A stretch of 64,000 bases of DNA, from assembly GCF_001612905.1 (NCBI RefSeq), contig NZ_BDBI01000011.1, positions 124,001 to 188,000 of the forward strand. Direction: 5' to 3'. This document shows, piece by piece, positions 41,806 to 50,911 of the stretch. Below the pieces are notes generated by a model. The model saw only the letters and a list, made by a program, of their open reading frames with translations. It did not search any database and was not told the origin of the DNA. Position 1 is the stretch's first letter, and every line of letters begins with the position of its first letter. The position numbers and the translations under genes are program-made. Source of the stretch: Nocardia ignorata NBRC 108230 (GTDB taxonomy: Bacteria > Actinomycetota > Actinomycetes > Mycobacteriales > Mycobacteriaceae).

Positions 41806-42302
41806 TCGGCTCTCCACTTCTCGACCGCCTCGGTGACGAGCACCCCTGGCGGTTGTAGCGCGTTGAGGGCGACACCGGCTTCGTCCTGCTCGAGTGGTTC
41901 GAGCGTGGCCAGTTGCGAGTCGAGCAGGATGGTCGGCATGAAATGGCCGAGGCGACCGGTCATCCGGCGCATCAGCTCCACCCGGGTGGCGGCCAGATGC
42001 ACGAAGTAGGTGTCGGGCGCTTTGGCCCGCAGCCGGTCGCGGTAGACCCGGCGCAGCGCCGAGCAGCTGGCCACCCCGCCCGCCTCGCTGTGCTCGTGCA
42101 GCCAGGTGGCGACCGTGTCGAGCCACGGCCACCGGTCCTCGTCGGTGAGCGGGATCCCGGCCGCCATCTTCTCGATATTGGCCAGCGGGTGGAAGTCGTC
42201 GCCCTCGGCGTAGGGCACGTCGAGGCGGTCGGCGAGCAGGGCCCCGACGGTCGTCTTGCCGCACCCGGAGACGCCCATGACGACAATGACAGGTTCTCCC
42301 AC
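41796..42302 (-). CDS. gntK: Gluconokinase
   Basis: The 168-residue kinase has the P-loop G-V-S-G-C-G-K-T-T at about 10-18, and E-G-D-D-F-H-P at about 33-39, followed by M-A-A-G-I-P-L-T-D-E-D-R-W-P-W, which together are diagnostic for GntK-type gluconokinases. It phosphorylates D-gluconate to 6-phosphogluconate with ATP in the cytoplasm. GGAGG lies five bases before GTG 42302. No gluconate transporter or GntR regulator is adjacent, so it may serve gluconate released inside the cell. Confidence 0.93.
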   Translation of the reverse strand: MGEPVIVVMGVSGCGKTTVGALLADRLDVPYAEGDDFHPLANIEKMAAGIPLTDEDRWPWLDTVATWLHEHSEAGGVASCSALRRVYRDRLRAKAPDTYFVHLAATRVELMRRMTGRLGHFMPTILLDSQLATLEPLEQDEAGVALNALQPPGVLVTEAVEKWRADHR

Positions 42303-42375
42303 CGCATCCTCCTCCGCCGAGCCGTTGCCCCTACAGCCTCACACACCCGCGCGCGTCTCGGGCACGATGGTGATC

Positions 42376-43293
42376 ATGGACCTCCGCATCTTCACCGAAC
42401 CGCAGCAGGGCGCCGACTACGACACGCTGCTCGCCGTGGCGCGCGCCGCCGAGGATCTCGACTTCGACGCCTTCTTCCGCTCCGACCACTATCTGGCCAT
42501 GGGCGATGCCGACGGCCTGCCCGGACCCACCGACGCCTGGATCACCCTGGCGGGTCTGGCCCGCGACACCTCCCGCATCCGCCTGGGGACCCTGGTCACC
42601 GCCGCCACGTTCCGGCTGCCCGGGCCACTGGCCATCCAGGTGGCCCAGGTCGACCAGATGTCGGGTGGCCGGGTGGAGCTCGGGCTCGGCAGCGGCTGGT
42701 TCGCCGCCGAGCACGCGGCCTACGGAATCCCGTTCCCCGACAACAGGTTCGGCCTGCTCGAAGAACAGCTCGCGATCGTCACGGGCCTGTGGTCGACCAA
42801 GCTCGGCGATACCTTCTCCTTCGACGGCGAGCACTACCAGCTCACCGACTCCCCCGCCCTGCCGAAACCGGTGCAGGATCCGGTGCCGGTGGTGATCGGC
42901 GGCAACGGCAAGGTCCGCACCCCACGCCTGGCCGCCCGCTACGCCACCGAATTCAATATGCCCTTCGCCTCGGTGGACGACAGCTCGGCCCAGTTCGACC
43001 GGGTCCGCGACGCCGTGCGCGCGGCCGGGCGCACCGACGAACTGGTGTATTCCAACGCGCTCGTGGCCTGCGTGGGTCACACCGACGCCGAGGTGGCGCG
43101 CCGGGCCGCGGCGATCGGACGTGAGGTCGACGAGCTGAAGACCAACGGGCTGGCCGGCTCGCCCGCCGAGGTGGTGGACAAGATCACCCGCTACCGCGAG
43201 ATCGGTGCGAGCCGGATCTACCTGCAGATCCTCGACCTGGCCGATCTCGACCACCTCGAACTCATTGCCGCCGAGGTGAAATCCCAGCTCTGA
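42376..43293 (+). CDS. LLM-class F420-dependent oxidoreductase
   Basis: The 305-residue protein is a luciferase-like TIM-barrel enzyme of the F420-dependent group. It has R-S-D-H-Y near residue 35, G-T-L-V-T-A-A-T-F-R (about 70-79), G-G-R-V-E-L-G-L-G-S-G-W and I-G-G-N-G in the positions seen in mycobacterial LLM proteins. Substrate unknown; likely redox chemistry with F420H2. ATG 42376 (M-D-L-R-I-F) is preferred, with ATG 42367 three codons upstream. It is divergent from gluconokinase and convergent with the CocE-type gene, whose stop is six bases away. Confidence 0.88.
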   Translation: MDLRIFTEPQQGADYDTLLAVARAAEDLDFDAFFRSDHYLAMGDADGLPGPTDAWITLAGLARDTSRIRLGTLVTAATFRLPGPLAIQVAQVDQMSGGRVELGLGSGWFAAEHAAYGIPFPDNRFGLLEEQLAIVTGLWSTKLGDTFSFDGEHYQLTDSPALPKPVQDPVPVVIGGNGKVRTPRLAARYATEFNMPFASVDDSSAQFDRVRDAVRAAGRTDELVYSNALVACVGHTDAEVARRAAAIGREVDELKTNGLAGSPAEVVDKITRYREIGASRIYLQILDLADLDHLELIAAEVKSQL

Positions 43294-43299
43294 GCCGAC

Positions 43300-45342
43300 T
43301 CACGGGATCGGCTTGTCGGTGGGCAGGTTGACGAAGCTCGGTGCCGCCGGGTCGAGGCGCACCTGCTGCGGTTCCAGCCCGGAGGCGTCGAGCATCGGGC
43401 GGAACGGCAGCGCCTTGGGCGCGTTGCCCGCGTACACGTCGATCCGCACGCGGTGCCCCGGTGCGAGCACGGCCTGGGTCGGGATGACAGCGATGTCGAT
43501 CTCGGTCGGCGCACCGGGGACCACGGGCAGCAGCCGGTCGAGGGTGAGCGGGTTGAACGGTGCGGTGAGATCACCGTTCACCGACCGCGCGCTGCGCCGT
43601 TCGTCGATGGCCCGCATGGAGGTCGTGAGCTGACCGGTTGTGAGCACGGTGGACGTGCCGTCGGGAGCGACATCGTTGACGGTGACGTTCCAGAATCCGT
43701 CACTGCCGGCGTGCACCGTGTTGAGCCGCACATTGATCGGGCCCGAGATCACCGTCTCCTCGGCGACCGGTGCGCTGGTGAAGGTGAGCGCGTTGCGTTC
43801 GGCGATGCGCGAGTCCTTGGCGCACGCGTCGAGCGCGGCGGTCATCCCAGCCGAACCCTGCGCCGCGTCACGCGAGCAGATGGTGCTCAAACCCGGTGCC
43901 ACCGTGAGGCTTTCGACCGCGCCGGGGCCCGTGGGACGAAGGGAACCGTCGTGCAGGCTGTCCTCGGTGGACCCGCTCGGATCGGCCGACAGATATACCC
44001 GCCGATGGGTGACGCCCGGCTGCGGCCACTCGCGCAGCGTGACCCACCCGCCGCCCTGCTGTTTCACCGTCACCGGGCCGAACGCCTCGACACCGCTGTC
44101 GATGTCCTTGAGCCACTTGTCGAACCAGGCGCGCTGCAACACGTCCAGCCGCGGCGGCGCCCCCGGAACACCGGTTCCCGCACCGGGATTGGCGTGATAG
44201 GTGTCGCCGACGACCAGCTGCTTGCGGCCCGGGGGCAGCGGGAGCTGTTCGTAGAGTTTGGTCGCGCTGTTGGCGAAGATGTCGTGCCAGCCGCCGTAGA
44301 CGAACGTCGGCACGTTCACCTTCTCCGGATGACCCATGATCGCCTCGCGAAACGCCGAGGTCTCGTCGAGCGCGCCGTCGAGGGCGGGCGGCATGTCCTC
44401 GAGCGAGGGAGTGAGCAGGGCCTGGGCGAGCAGGTCGAAATTGGTCGTCGGGTCGGCGATGCGATCGTTGAACCAGGTCCAGTCGAAGGTGCCCTGGATC
44501 ATCGACGCGACGTCGGGCACGAGTTTGAGCTGGTTGACCGAATTGAGCCACAGCGGAAGGAATGTCGTGCCGACGCCACCGCCGGGGGCGACCACGTCGC
44601 GCATCAGATCGCTGCCGGGTTCCACCGGGAAGATGGCCTGCAGCGCGGCGGGCGCGTCTTCGGCGGCCCGCAGCTGGTTGATGCCCGAGTACGAGCCGCC
44701 GCTCATGCCGATGCGGCCGTTGGACCACGGCTGGGCGGCCGCCCACTCGATCACCTCACGGGTGTCGAGCTGTTCGCGGGCGCCGAGGGTATCCCATTTG
44801 CCCTGCGACTGACCGGTTCCGCGCACGTCGGCGACCACGACGGTGTAGCCGCTGCCGATGAGTTTGCGGTCGACGCCGAGCATGGTCTGGATCATGCCGC
44901 CGTCCAGTGCCTGCATCAGATCGCCGAAACCGCTGATGGGTGTGCTCGACAGGTTCAGGCGGCGCACGATGTCGACGGCGGTCGACTGCAGGCCGGGGGT
45001 GGCGGCGGCCGCCTCGATCAGGCCGGTCATGAGTTTGGAGTAGGGCGTGAGGCTCACGATCGTCGGCAGCGGCTTCTGCTCGATCACCCCTGCCGCGTCG
45101 GCGGGGCGGTACACGTCGGCCTTGAGGACCACGCCGTCGCTCATGGTGATGTGCACACCGCGCTCCACGCGCACTTCCGGATAGGTGCCCGGCGCGTCGT
45201 GCTGGGCGGTCCAGCGCACGCCGGGCACGTCGCCGCCCGGCCTGCCCGACACCTGGCCTGCCCCGCAGGCGAGCACCGCTGTGATCGCGAGAATCGCCGT
45301 CAGCACACGGACGAGCCCACGTTCGGAACCTCTCAACGTCAT
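43300..45342 (-). CDS. CocE/NonD family hydrolase (X-Pro dipeptidyl-peptidase-like), secreted lipoprotein
   Basis: The 680-residue protein begins with a signal peptide ending in V-L-A-C (Cys about 24), a likely lipobox. The alpha/beta-hydrolase domain carries D-V-R-G-T-G-Q-S-Q-G and the nucleophile in G-M-S-G-G-S-Y-S-G; the C-terminal jelly-roll domain is typical of CocE and X-Pro peptidases. It would hydrolyse esters or peptides outside the membrane. A GGGAG seven bases before ATG 45342 supports this start; ATG 45369 is an alternative. A divergent 243-base region with several inverted repeats separates it from the VOC gene. Confidence 0.85.
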   Translation of the reverse strand: MTLRGSERGLVRVLTAILAITAVLACGAGQVSGRPGGDVPGVRWTAQHDAPGTYPEVRVERGVHITMSDGVVLKADVYRPADAAGVIEQKPLPTIVSLTPYSKLMTGLIEAAAATPGLQSTAVDIVRRLNLSSTPISGFGDLMQALDGGMIQTMLGVDRKLIGSGYTVVVADVRGTGQSQGKWDTLGAREQLDTREVIEWAAAQPWSNGRIGMSGGSYSGINQLRAAEDAPAALQAIFPVEPGSDLMRDVVAPGGGVGTTFLPLWLNSVNQLKLVPDVASMIQGTFDWTWFNDRIADPTTNFDLLAQALLTPSLEDMPPALDGALDETSAFREAIMGHPEKVNVPTFVYGGWHDIFANSATKLYEQLPLPPGRKQLVVGDTYHANPGAGTGVPGAPPRLDVLQRAWFDKWLKDIDSGVEAFGPVTVKQQGGGWVTLREWPQPGVTHRRVYLSADPSGSTEDSLHDGSLRPTGPGAVESLTVAPGLSTICSRDAAQGSAGMTAALDACAKDSRIAERNALTFTSAPVAEETVISGPINVRLNTVHAGSDGFWNVTVNDVAPDGTSTVLTTGQLTTSMRAIDERRSARSVNGDLTAPFNPLTLDRLLPVVPGAPTEIDIAVIPTQAVLAPGHRVRIDVYAGNAPKALPFRPMLDASGLEPQQVRLDPAAPSFVNLPTDKPIP

Positions 45343-45585
45343 CGAGTCGCTCCCGACCGGTTCGTTCATCGTTGACCTAGCCACCGCAGATCGGCAGCGA
45401 AACTGTAACAGTGGTAACGACTTGCGGCGGGCAGCGCCGGACCGCTCGGAGGGTCGCAGTGAACACGTATCGTTCCAGTTCAGGGCGTTATCCGCGGCGA
45501 CGGACGTGTCGGTGGGCAGTGGTTGACTTGGTGCGTGCCGACCGACCCGGCCGGTGTCATTCATCGACGAGGAGGACGTTCGATA

Positions 45586-46383
45586 ATGCCGACACGTGAC
45601 GAACCATGGCCCCAGGGCACGCCGTGCTGGGTCGACTGTCAGGTCGACGACCCCGCCGCCGCCCGCACGTTCTACAGCGCGCTCTTCGGTTGGGACATCC
45701 AGGACGCGGGCGCGGGTGGATATCTCATGGCGATGCTCGACGGTAGACCCGCGGCGGGCATCGGATCCAAACCCGACGACATGCGGCAGATGCCGTCGGT
45801 GTGGACCACCTATTTCGCGGCCGAACGGGCCGACGAGATCGCCGAGCGCGTCACGAAGGCCGGCGGTCAGGTGTTCATGCCGCCGTTCGACGTCCTCGAC
45901 GTGGGGCGGATGTTCGTCGCCGCCGACCAAACCGGCGGCGCCTTCGGCGTCTGGGAAGCCAAGCGCCACATCGGTGCCGGGGTGTTCAACCAGCACGGCG
46001 CCTACTGCTGGAACGAGCTGCACACCCCCGGCTACGACCAGGCACACGAGTTCTACACCAGCGTGTTCGGCTGGAACTACACCGAGATAGGTGACGGGGT
46101 GAACTTCACCTACTCCACCTTCTCGCTGCCCGGTGACAAGCACGAGGTCGGCGGGATGATGGACGCCTCGTCGCTCGGCAATCCGCCGTACTGGCTCACC
46201 TGGATCCAGGTCGACGACGCCGACGGCACCCTGAACAAGGCGACCGAACTGGGCGCGAAGGTGATCATGGGACCCGACGACAGTCCGTTCGGGCGCATGG
46301 GAATCCTGCAGGCACCCCAGGGCGAGGTGCTCGGTGTGATCGACCCGGCCAAGGCCGTCGGGGAGGTTCCGACGGGGGCGTGA
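45586..46383 (+). CDS. VOC (glyoxalase/bleomycin resistance) family protein, two domains
   Basis: The 265-residue protein has two vicinal-oxygen-chelate domains. Domain 1 opens with G-T-P-C-W-V-D-C-Q-V-D-D and domain 2 with A-Y-C-W-N-E-L-H-T at about 140. Each has the F-Y-x-x-x-F-G-W signature (F-Y-S-A-L-F-G-W and F-Y-T-S-V-F-G-W). This is the pattern of mycobacterial and actinobacterial VOC proteins of unknown substrate. GAGGAGG lies about ten bases before ATG 45586. It is convergent with the pruC regulator. Confidence 0.9.
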   Translation: MPTRDEPWPQGTPCWVDCQVDDPAAARTFYSALFGWDIQDAGAGGYLMAMLDGRPAAGIGSKPDDMRQMPSVWTTYFAAERADEIAERVTKAGGQVFMPPFDVLDVGRMFVAADQTGGAFGVWEAKRHIGAGVFNQHGAYCWNELHTPGYDQAHEFYTSVFGWNYTEIGDGVNFTYSTFSLPGDKHEVGGMMDASSLGNPPYWLTWIQVDDADGTLNKATELGAKVIMGPDDSPFGRMGILQAPQGEVLGVIDPAKAVGEVPTGA

Positions 46384-46416
46384 CGACACGGCTCGGCGTG
46401 GCGCGGGGGCGGTTCG

Positions 46417-48060
46417 TCACGCTGAGCCGGCATTTCCGGAGGGGGCGCGCGGTGGGCAGGCGGCGAGCTGGATTTCCAGGAGCAGGCGGTCGTCGGGGTC
46501 GGTGAGGTCGATGCCGAGGATGGATTCCACGCGGCGCAGGCGGTAGCGCAAGGTGTTCGGGTGCACGCGCAGGGCGGCGGCCGCGGTGCTCACTTCACCG
46601 TGGGCGCGCAGATAGGTGCGGATCGAGTCGCGCAGGTCGGCACCGTGGTCGCGGTCGTAGGCATCGAGGGCGGCCAGGCGCGGGTCGTGCAGGTGGGGGT
46701 GGTCGCGGATCAGGTCGATGATCTCGGTGAGCAGCACCGCCGTTCTCGCCTCGGCCAGGGTTGTCACGCGGCTGCCCTCAGCGGTGGCGGCGGGGCTGTC
46801 CAGCACGCGGTCGACCTCGGCGCGGGCTCCGGCGACGGCCGTCAGCCCGGCCACGGGCGCGGCCACCGCGGCGCGGACCACCAGCCCACGTGCCTGCTCG
46901 AGCTGCGCGACCAGCTCACGCACCCACGATCCGACACCGTGCTCGGAGTGATAGGAGGGCAGCAGCACATACACTCGCTCACCGATCGCCTCGGTAACCG
47001 AGTCGCCACGAAAAGCACTGGCGTGCAATCGGATCAGGCCGCTGGACGCGGCGAGTTCGGCGGCCGGACCGAGCGCGGCGAATCCGATCACCGCGGCGGG
47101 ACCCGCTTCGTGCAGGCGCAGGGCGGCCGCCACCGACGGCACGTCGACTCCTTCGCCGTGCGCGCCGAACAGCCTGCGCACCAGCACAGCCTCGGTCGAG
47201 GGTGCGTCCAGTGCCCGCGCGATGATGCGCGCCGCAACCGCCGACGCACCGCTCAGCACCTGGGCGGCGTCCGGGCGCAGCGGCCGGTCGCCCTGCTGCA
47301 ACCAGATCGTGCCGAGCATCCGGTCCTCGGCACCGACGGTGGCCCGCCGGATACCGACGACCAGCCGGCGGCGGATGCCGAGTTCTGGGTGGTCGGGGAT
47401 GTCGACCACCTCGTCGGTGCGGCGCACCCGGTCGAACACGCCCCACTCGCGCAGGATCCGCAGGTAGTCGGCCGGGCCCTCGCGGCCGAGGATCGAGCGG
47501 ATGCGCAACTGGTCGGCGGCGGCGTCGGAGGCCGAATAGGCGAGCACGTGCGAGTGCGGGTCCTCGATGCTCACCATGCCGCCCGTCTCGGCCGCCACCA
47601 CCTGGGCCAGTCCGAACAGGTCCGTATCAGGGGCGAGCAGGTCGGGTTCACCGGCCTCGGTCCGGCCGCCGGGCGCGCGGGTGAGCATGCGGCGGACGAG
47701 GCCGAACACCTGGTCCCAGCGGGCATGCCGGTGCACCTGCACGAGCGCGATCCCGGCCGCATGGGCGGCCGCACGCACTGCCGGTGAGTCGTCGGCGCGC
47801 TTGGTCATCAGCAGTCGCGGCCGCTGCGCGAGCGGGCGGGCGCCGACACCGCGCAGCCACCGTACGGTCTGTTCGGGATCGACGCCGACCAGCAGATACA
47901 CCTGTGCCAACACACCGTCGGCCTCGAGGTGTTCGGCCAGGTCGGCGGGCTCGGCGAGGGCGACGGTGCGCACCACTACCTGCTCCCCCGCCGGTGCGTC
48001 GACCAGCGTGGCCACGGTGTGGTCGAGCGCGCCGAGCAGCTCGGCCAGTGTCGTCTCCAT
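46417..48060 (-). CDS. pruC: PucR-family transcriptional activator of proline catabolism (PruC-like)
   Basis: The 547-residue protein has an N-terminal PucR ligand-binding region, a central GGDEF-like region of the CdaR type and a C-terminal helix-turn-helix with H-P-N-T-L-R-Y-R-L-R-R-V-E, diagnostic for the PucR family. Its divergent position beside pruA and pruB matches mycobacterial PruC (Rv1186c), an activator of proline utilisation. It probably senses proline or its breakdown product. Two related palindromic sites with GATC cores lie in the 131-base intergenic region and are likely operators. Function by position and family; the symbol is inferred. Confidence 0.85.
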   Translation of the reverse strand: METTLAELLGALDHTVATLVDAPAGEQVVVRTVALAEPADLAEHLEADGVLAQVYLLVGVDPEQTVRWLRGVGARPLAQRPRLLMTKRADDSPAVRAAAHAAGIALVQVHRHARWDQVFGLVRRMLTRAPGGRTEAGEPDLLAPDTDLFGLAQVVAAETGGMVSIEDPHSHVLAYSASDAAADQLRIRSILGREGPADYLRILREWGVFDRVRRTDEVVDIPDHPELGIRRRLVVGIRRATVGAEDRMLGTIWLQQGDRPLRPDAAQVLSGASAVAARIIARALDAPSTEAVLVRRLFGAHGEGVDVPSVAAALRLHEAGPAAVIGFAALGPAAELAASSGLIRLHASAFRGDSVTEAIGERVYVLLPSYHSEHGVGSWVRELVAQLEQARGLVVRAAVAAPVAGLTAVAGARAEVDRVLDSPAATAEGSRVTTLAEARTAVLLTEIIDLIRDHPHLHDPRLAALDAYDRDHGADLRDSIRTYLRAHGEVSTAAAALRVHPNTLRYRLRRVESILGIDLTDPDDRLLLEIQLAACPPRAPSGNAGSA

Positions 48061-48074
48061 ACGCGCGCTCCATT

Positions 48075-48086
48075 GTCCGATCGGAC
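48075..48086. promoter_or_regulatory. PruC operator candidate, site 1
   Basis: GTCCGATCGGAC is a 12-base perfect palindrome 14 bases upstream of the pruC start. It lies 32 bases, centre to centre, from a second related site, about three helical turns away on the same DNA face. Confidence 0.5.
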
Positions 48087-48106
48087 CAAACGCTGGGCAG
48101 AACTTC

Positions 48107-48118
48107 GTCCGATCAGCC
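48107..48118. promoter_or_regulatory. PruC operator candidate, site 2
   Basis: GTCCGATCAGCC repeats the left half of site 1 perfectly and the right half partly. It lies between pruC and pruA, upstream of the TTGACT-containing promoter region of pruA. Confidence 0.45.
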
Positions 48119-48191
48119 GATTATGACCGATGCCGATGGGTGTTGACTACGTCACATCCCGCTACCGCCGTACGACGCAGGAGAGGCACTC

Positions 48192-49835
48192 ATGGACGCC
48201 ATCGCGACCACCCCGCCGCCGGTGAACGAACCCGTCGGCACCTTCGCGCCGGGCACACCCGAACGCACCCGGTTGCAGACCGCACTCACCGAACTGGCCG
48301 CCGCCCCGACCGAGATCTGCCATGTGATCGGCGGTCGGCACCTACGCGGCGACGGACCGGTGTTCGAGGTCGTTCAACCGCACCGCCACAGCGCCGTACT
48401 CGGCACCCTGCACGACGCGACCTCCGGCGAGGCCGCCGCTGCCGTCGAAGCCGCCACCGAGGCCGCCCCCGCCTGGCGGGCGATGTCGTTCGACGACCGC
48501 GCCTCGGTGTTCCTGCGCGCGGCCGATCTGCTCGCCGGTCCGTGGCGCGAGAGGATCTGTGCGGCAACGATGCTCGGTCAGTCCAAGTCGCCGTATCAGG
48601 CCGAGATCGACGCACCGTGCGAACTGGTCGACTTCTGGCGGTTCAATGTGTCGTTCGCACGCAAGATCATCGCCGAACAGCCGCTGTCCTCGCGCGGGGT
48701 GTGGAACCGCATGCAGTACCGCTCGCTGGAGGGCTTCGTCTACGCGGTGACCCCGTTCAACTTCACCGCCATCGCAGGCAATCTGCCGACCGCGCCCGCA
48801 CTGATGGGCAACACCGTGGTGTGGAAGCCTGCGCGTTCGCAGGCGGTGGCCGCATACCTGACGATGTGCCTGCTCGAGGAGGCGGGTCTGCCGCCCGGTG
48901 TCATCAACCTTGTGCACGGCGCCGGACCCGAGGTCTCGGAGGTGGTGCTGCCCGATCGGCGCCTGGCTGGTGTGCACTTCACCGGGTCCACCGCCACCTT
49001 CCAGCATCTGTGGCGGGAAGTGGCGACGAACCTGGACCGCTACCGCACCTACCCCCGGCTGGTCGGCGAGACCGGCGGCAAGGATTTCGTACTCGCCCAT
49101 CCCTCGGCGGATCCGGCGGTGCTCACCACCGCGCTGCTGCGAGGCGCGTTCGACTACCAGGGCCAGAAGTGTTCGGCCGCCTCACGGGCGTATGTGCCGC
49201 GTTCGGTGTGGTCGGCGATGTCGGAGGACCTGATCGAGAAGACTGCGTCGCTGCGCTACGGCGATGTCACCGATTTCACGAATTTCGGTGGGGCACTGAT
49301 CGATCGGCGTGCCTTCGATCGCAACACCGCAGCCCTCGAGCGGGCCAAGGCCACCCAGGGGATCACGGTGGTCGCGGGCGGGCACAGCGACGACAGCGTC
49401 GGCTGGTTCGTGGAACCGACGGTGGTGGTCGGTGACGACCCGGGCGACGAGATCTTCCACACCGAGTACTTCGGTCCGATCCTCGCCGTGCACGTCTACG
49501 ACGACTCGACACCATCGGGTTTCGAGGAGGCCATGGATCTGGTCGACGCGGGCGCCTACGGTCTCACCGGCTCGATCATCGCCCAGGACCGCGCCGCCAT
49601 CGCCGCCGCCACCGAGCGGCTCACCTTCTCGGCGGGCAACTTCTACATCAACGACAAGCCCTCGGGCGCAGTCGTCGGCCAGCAGCCCTTCGGCGGCGGA
49701 CGGGCCTCGGGCACCAACGACAAGGCGGGCTCGGCCCAGAACCTGCTGCGCTGGACCTCCGCGCGCACGATCAAGGAGACCTTCACCCCACCCACCGAGC
49801 ACGGTTACCCCCACCAGGAATCGGAGGCCAACTGA
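48192..49835 (+). CDS. pruA: 1-pyrroline-5-carboxylate dehydrogenase
   Basis: The 547-residue aldehyde dehydrogenase oxidises glutamate-5-semialdehyde, formed from pyrroline-5-carboxylate, to glutamate with NAD+. Family landmarks are V-T-P-F-N-F-T-A-I-A-G-N (NAD site), F-T-G-S-T-A-T-F, G-E-T-G-G-K-D and the catalytic cysteine in Y-Q-G-Q-K-C-S-A-A-S-R-A-Y-V-P (about Cys326). AGGAGAGG precedes ATG 48192. pruB starts on the pruA stop (TGATG), so both are translated together. The locus is the standard two-gene proline catabolic module in which PruA and PruB are separate proteins and not a PutA fusion. Confidence 0.95.
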   Translation: MDAIATTPPPVNEPVGTFAPGTPERTRLQTALTELAAAPTEICHVIGGRHLRGDGPVFEVVQPHRHSAVLGTLHDATSGEAAAAVEAATEAAPAWRAMSFDDRASVFLRAADLLAGPWRERICAATMLGQSKSPYQAEIDAPCELVDFWRFNVSFARKIIAEQPLSSRGVWNRMQYRSLEGFVYAVTPFNFTAIAGNLPTAPALMGNTVVWKPARSQAVAAYLTMCLLEEAGLPPGVINLVHGAGPEVSEVVLPDRRLAGVHFTGSTATFQHLWREVATNLDRYRTYPRLVGETGGKDFVLAHPSADPAVLTTALLRGAFDYQGQKCSAASRAYVPRSVWSAMSEDLIEKTASLRYGDVTDFTNFGGALIDRRAFDRNTAALERAKATQGITVVAGGHSDDSVGWFVEPTVVVGDDPGDEIFHTEYFGPILAVHVYDDSTPSGFEEAMDLVDAGAYGLTGSIIAQDRAAIAAATERLTFSAGNFYINDKPSGAVVGQQPFGGGRASGTNDKAGSAQNLLRWTSARTIKETFTPPTEHGYPHQESEAN

Positions 49836-50797
49836 TGTCGGCACTTCTGCGCTCGGCACTGCTCGCAGCGGCGCGCTCGGCACAACTGGAACGCGCGGTC
49901 ACCCGGCTGCCGGTGAGCCGCGATGTGGTGTCACGGTTCGTCGCGGGAACCACCACCGACCAGGTGGTGTCCACCGCCGAAACCTTGCTCCGCTCAGGGC
50001 GTTTCATCAGCATCGACTACCTCGGTGAGGACACCACCGACCTGACGCAAGCGCAGGCGACGGTCGAGCAGTACCGCGTTCTCATCGCCGCGCTGGGACG
50101 CCTGCCCCAGGCCGAAACCACGTCGGGAGCCGTTCGGCCACTGGAGGTCTCGGTCAAACTGTCGGCGCTCGGCCAGGCCCTGCCCCGCGACGGCCACGCC
50201 GTCGCCCGCGAGCACGCGCACCAGATCTGCGCCGCCGCCGAGGCTGCCGGGCTGTGGGTCACCGTCGACGCCGAGGACCACACGACCACCGATTCGACTC
50301 TCGCGATCGTCCGCGAGCTGCGCGCGGACTTCCCCTGGCTCGGCACCGTTCTGCAGGCCTACCTACGTCGCACCGAGGAGGACTGCCGCGCTCTGGCGGG
50401 CCCGCAGTCGCGGATCCGGCTGTGCAAGGGCGCCTACGACGAACCGGAATCGGTGGCCTTCCGTGACCGCGCCGAGGTCGATGCCTCCTATCTGCGTTGC
50501 CTCGGTGTACTCGCCGCCGGGCAGGGTTATCCGATGATCGCCTCCCACGACCCCGCGATCATCGCCGCCGCCGGTGCGGCCGTCGCGGCGGCACGGCGTA
50601 AGTGCGAGGAGTACGAGTACCAGATGCTGTACGGCATCCGCGACGACGAACAGCAGCGACTCGCCGCCGAGGGCAACCACGTTCGCGTGTACATCCCCTA
50701 CGGCGACCAGTGGTACGGCTACTTCATGCGCAGGCTGGCCGAACGACCGGCGAATCTCGCCTTCTTCCTGCGTGCGTTGGCAGGCGGACGCGGGTAA
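49835..50797 (+). CDS. pruB: Proline dehydrogenase
   Basis: The 320-residue flavoprotein converts proline to pyrroline-5-carboxylate with FAD. The barrel has the expected L-G-E-D landmark near residue 68, V-S-V-K-L-S at about 109-114, V-T-V-D-A-E-D near 144, R-I-R-L-C-K-G-A-Y (FAD site) near 195, A-S-H-D and the C-terminal V-R-V-Y-I-P-Y-G. Length is normal for monofunctional bacterial proline dehydrogenase. Its ATG overlaps the pruA stop by one base. A 114-base gap with an AT-rich segment then precedes the amino acid permease. Confidence 0.95.
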   Translation: MSALLRSALLAAARSAQLERAVTRLPVSRDVVSRFVAGTTTDQVVSTAETLLRSGRFISIDYLGEDTTDLTQAQATVEQYRVLIAALGRLPQAETTSGAVRPLEVSVKLSALGQALPRDGHAVAREHAHQICAAAEAAGLWVTVDAEDHTTTDSTLAIVRELRADFPWLGTVLQAYLRRTEEDCRALAGPQSRIRLCKGAYDEPESVAFRDRAEVDASYLRCLGVLAAGQGYPMIASHDPAIIAAAGAAVAAARRKCEEYEYQMLYGIRDDEQQRLAAEGNHVRVYIPYGDQWYGYFMRRLAERPANLAFFLRALAGGRG

Positions 50798-50911
50798 CGA
50801 GCCGCTCTCCATTCGGGCACTACCACTGAACAATATTCATTCTCGGGGTCGGGAACGGCGATGCGGCGGTGTACTGATCACGCGGCCAGGCCGCCGACGG
50901 AAGGAACAGCG

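Noticed and set aside
43300..46389. 1029-codon frame joining the CocE hydrolase to sequence opposite the VOC gene
   Set aside because: The upstream 340 codons are antisense to the VOC gene. The signal peptide and Shine-Dalgarno place the start at 45342.
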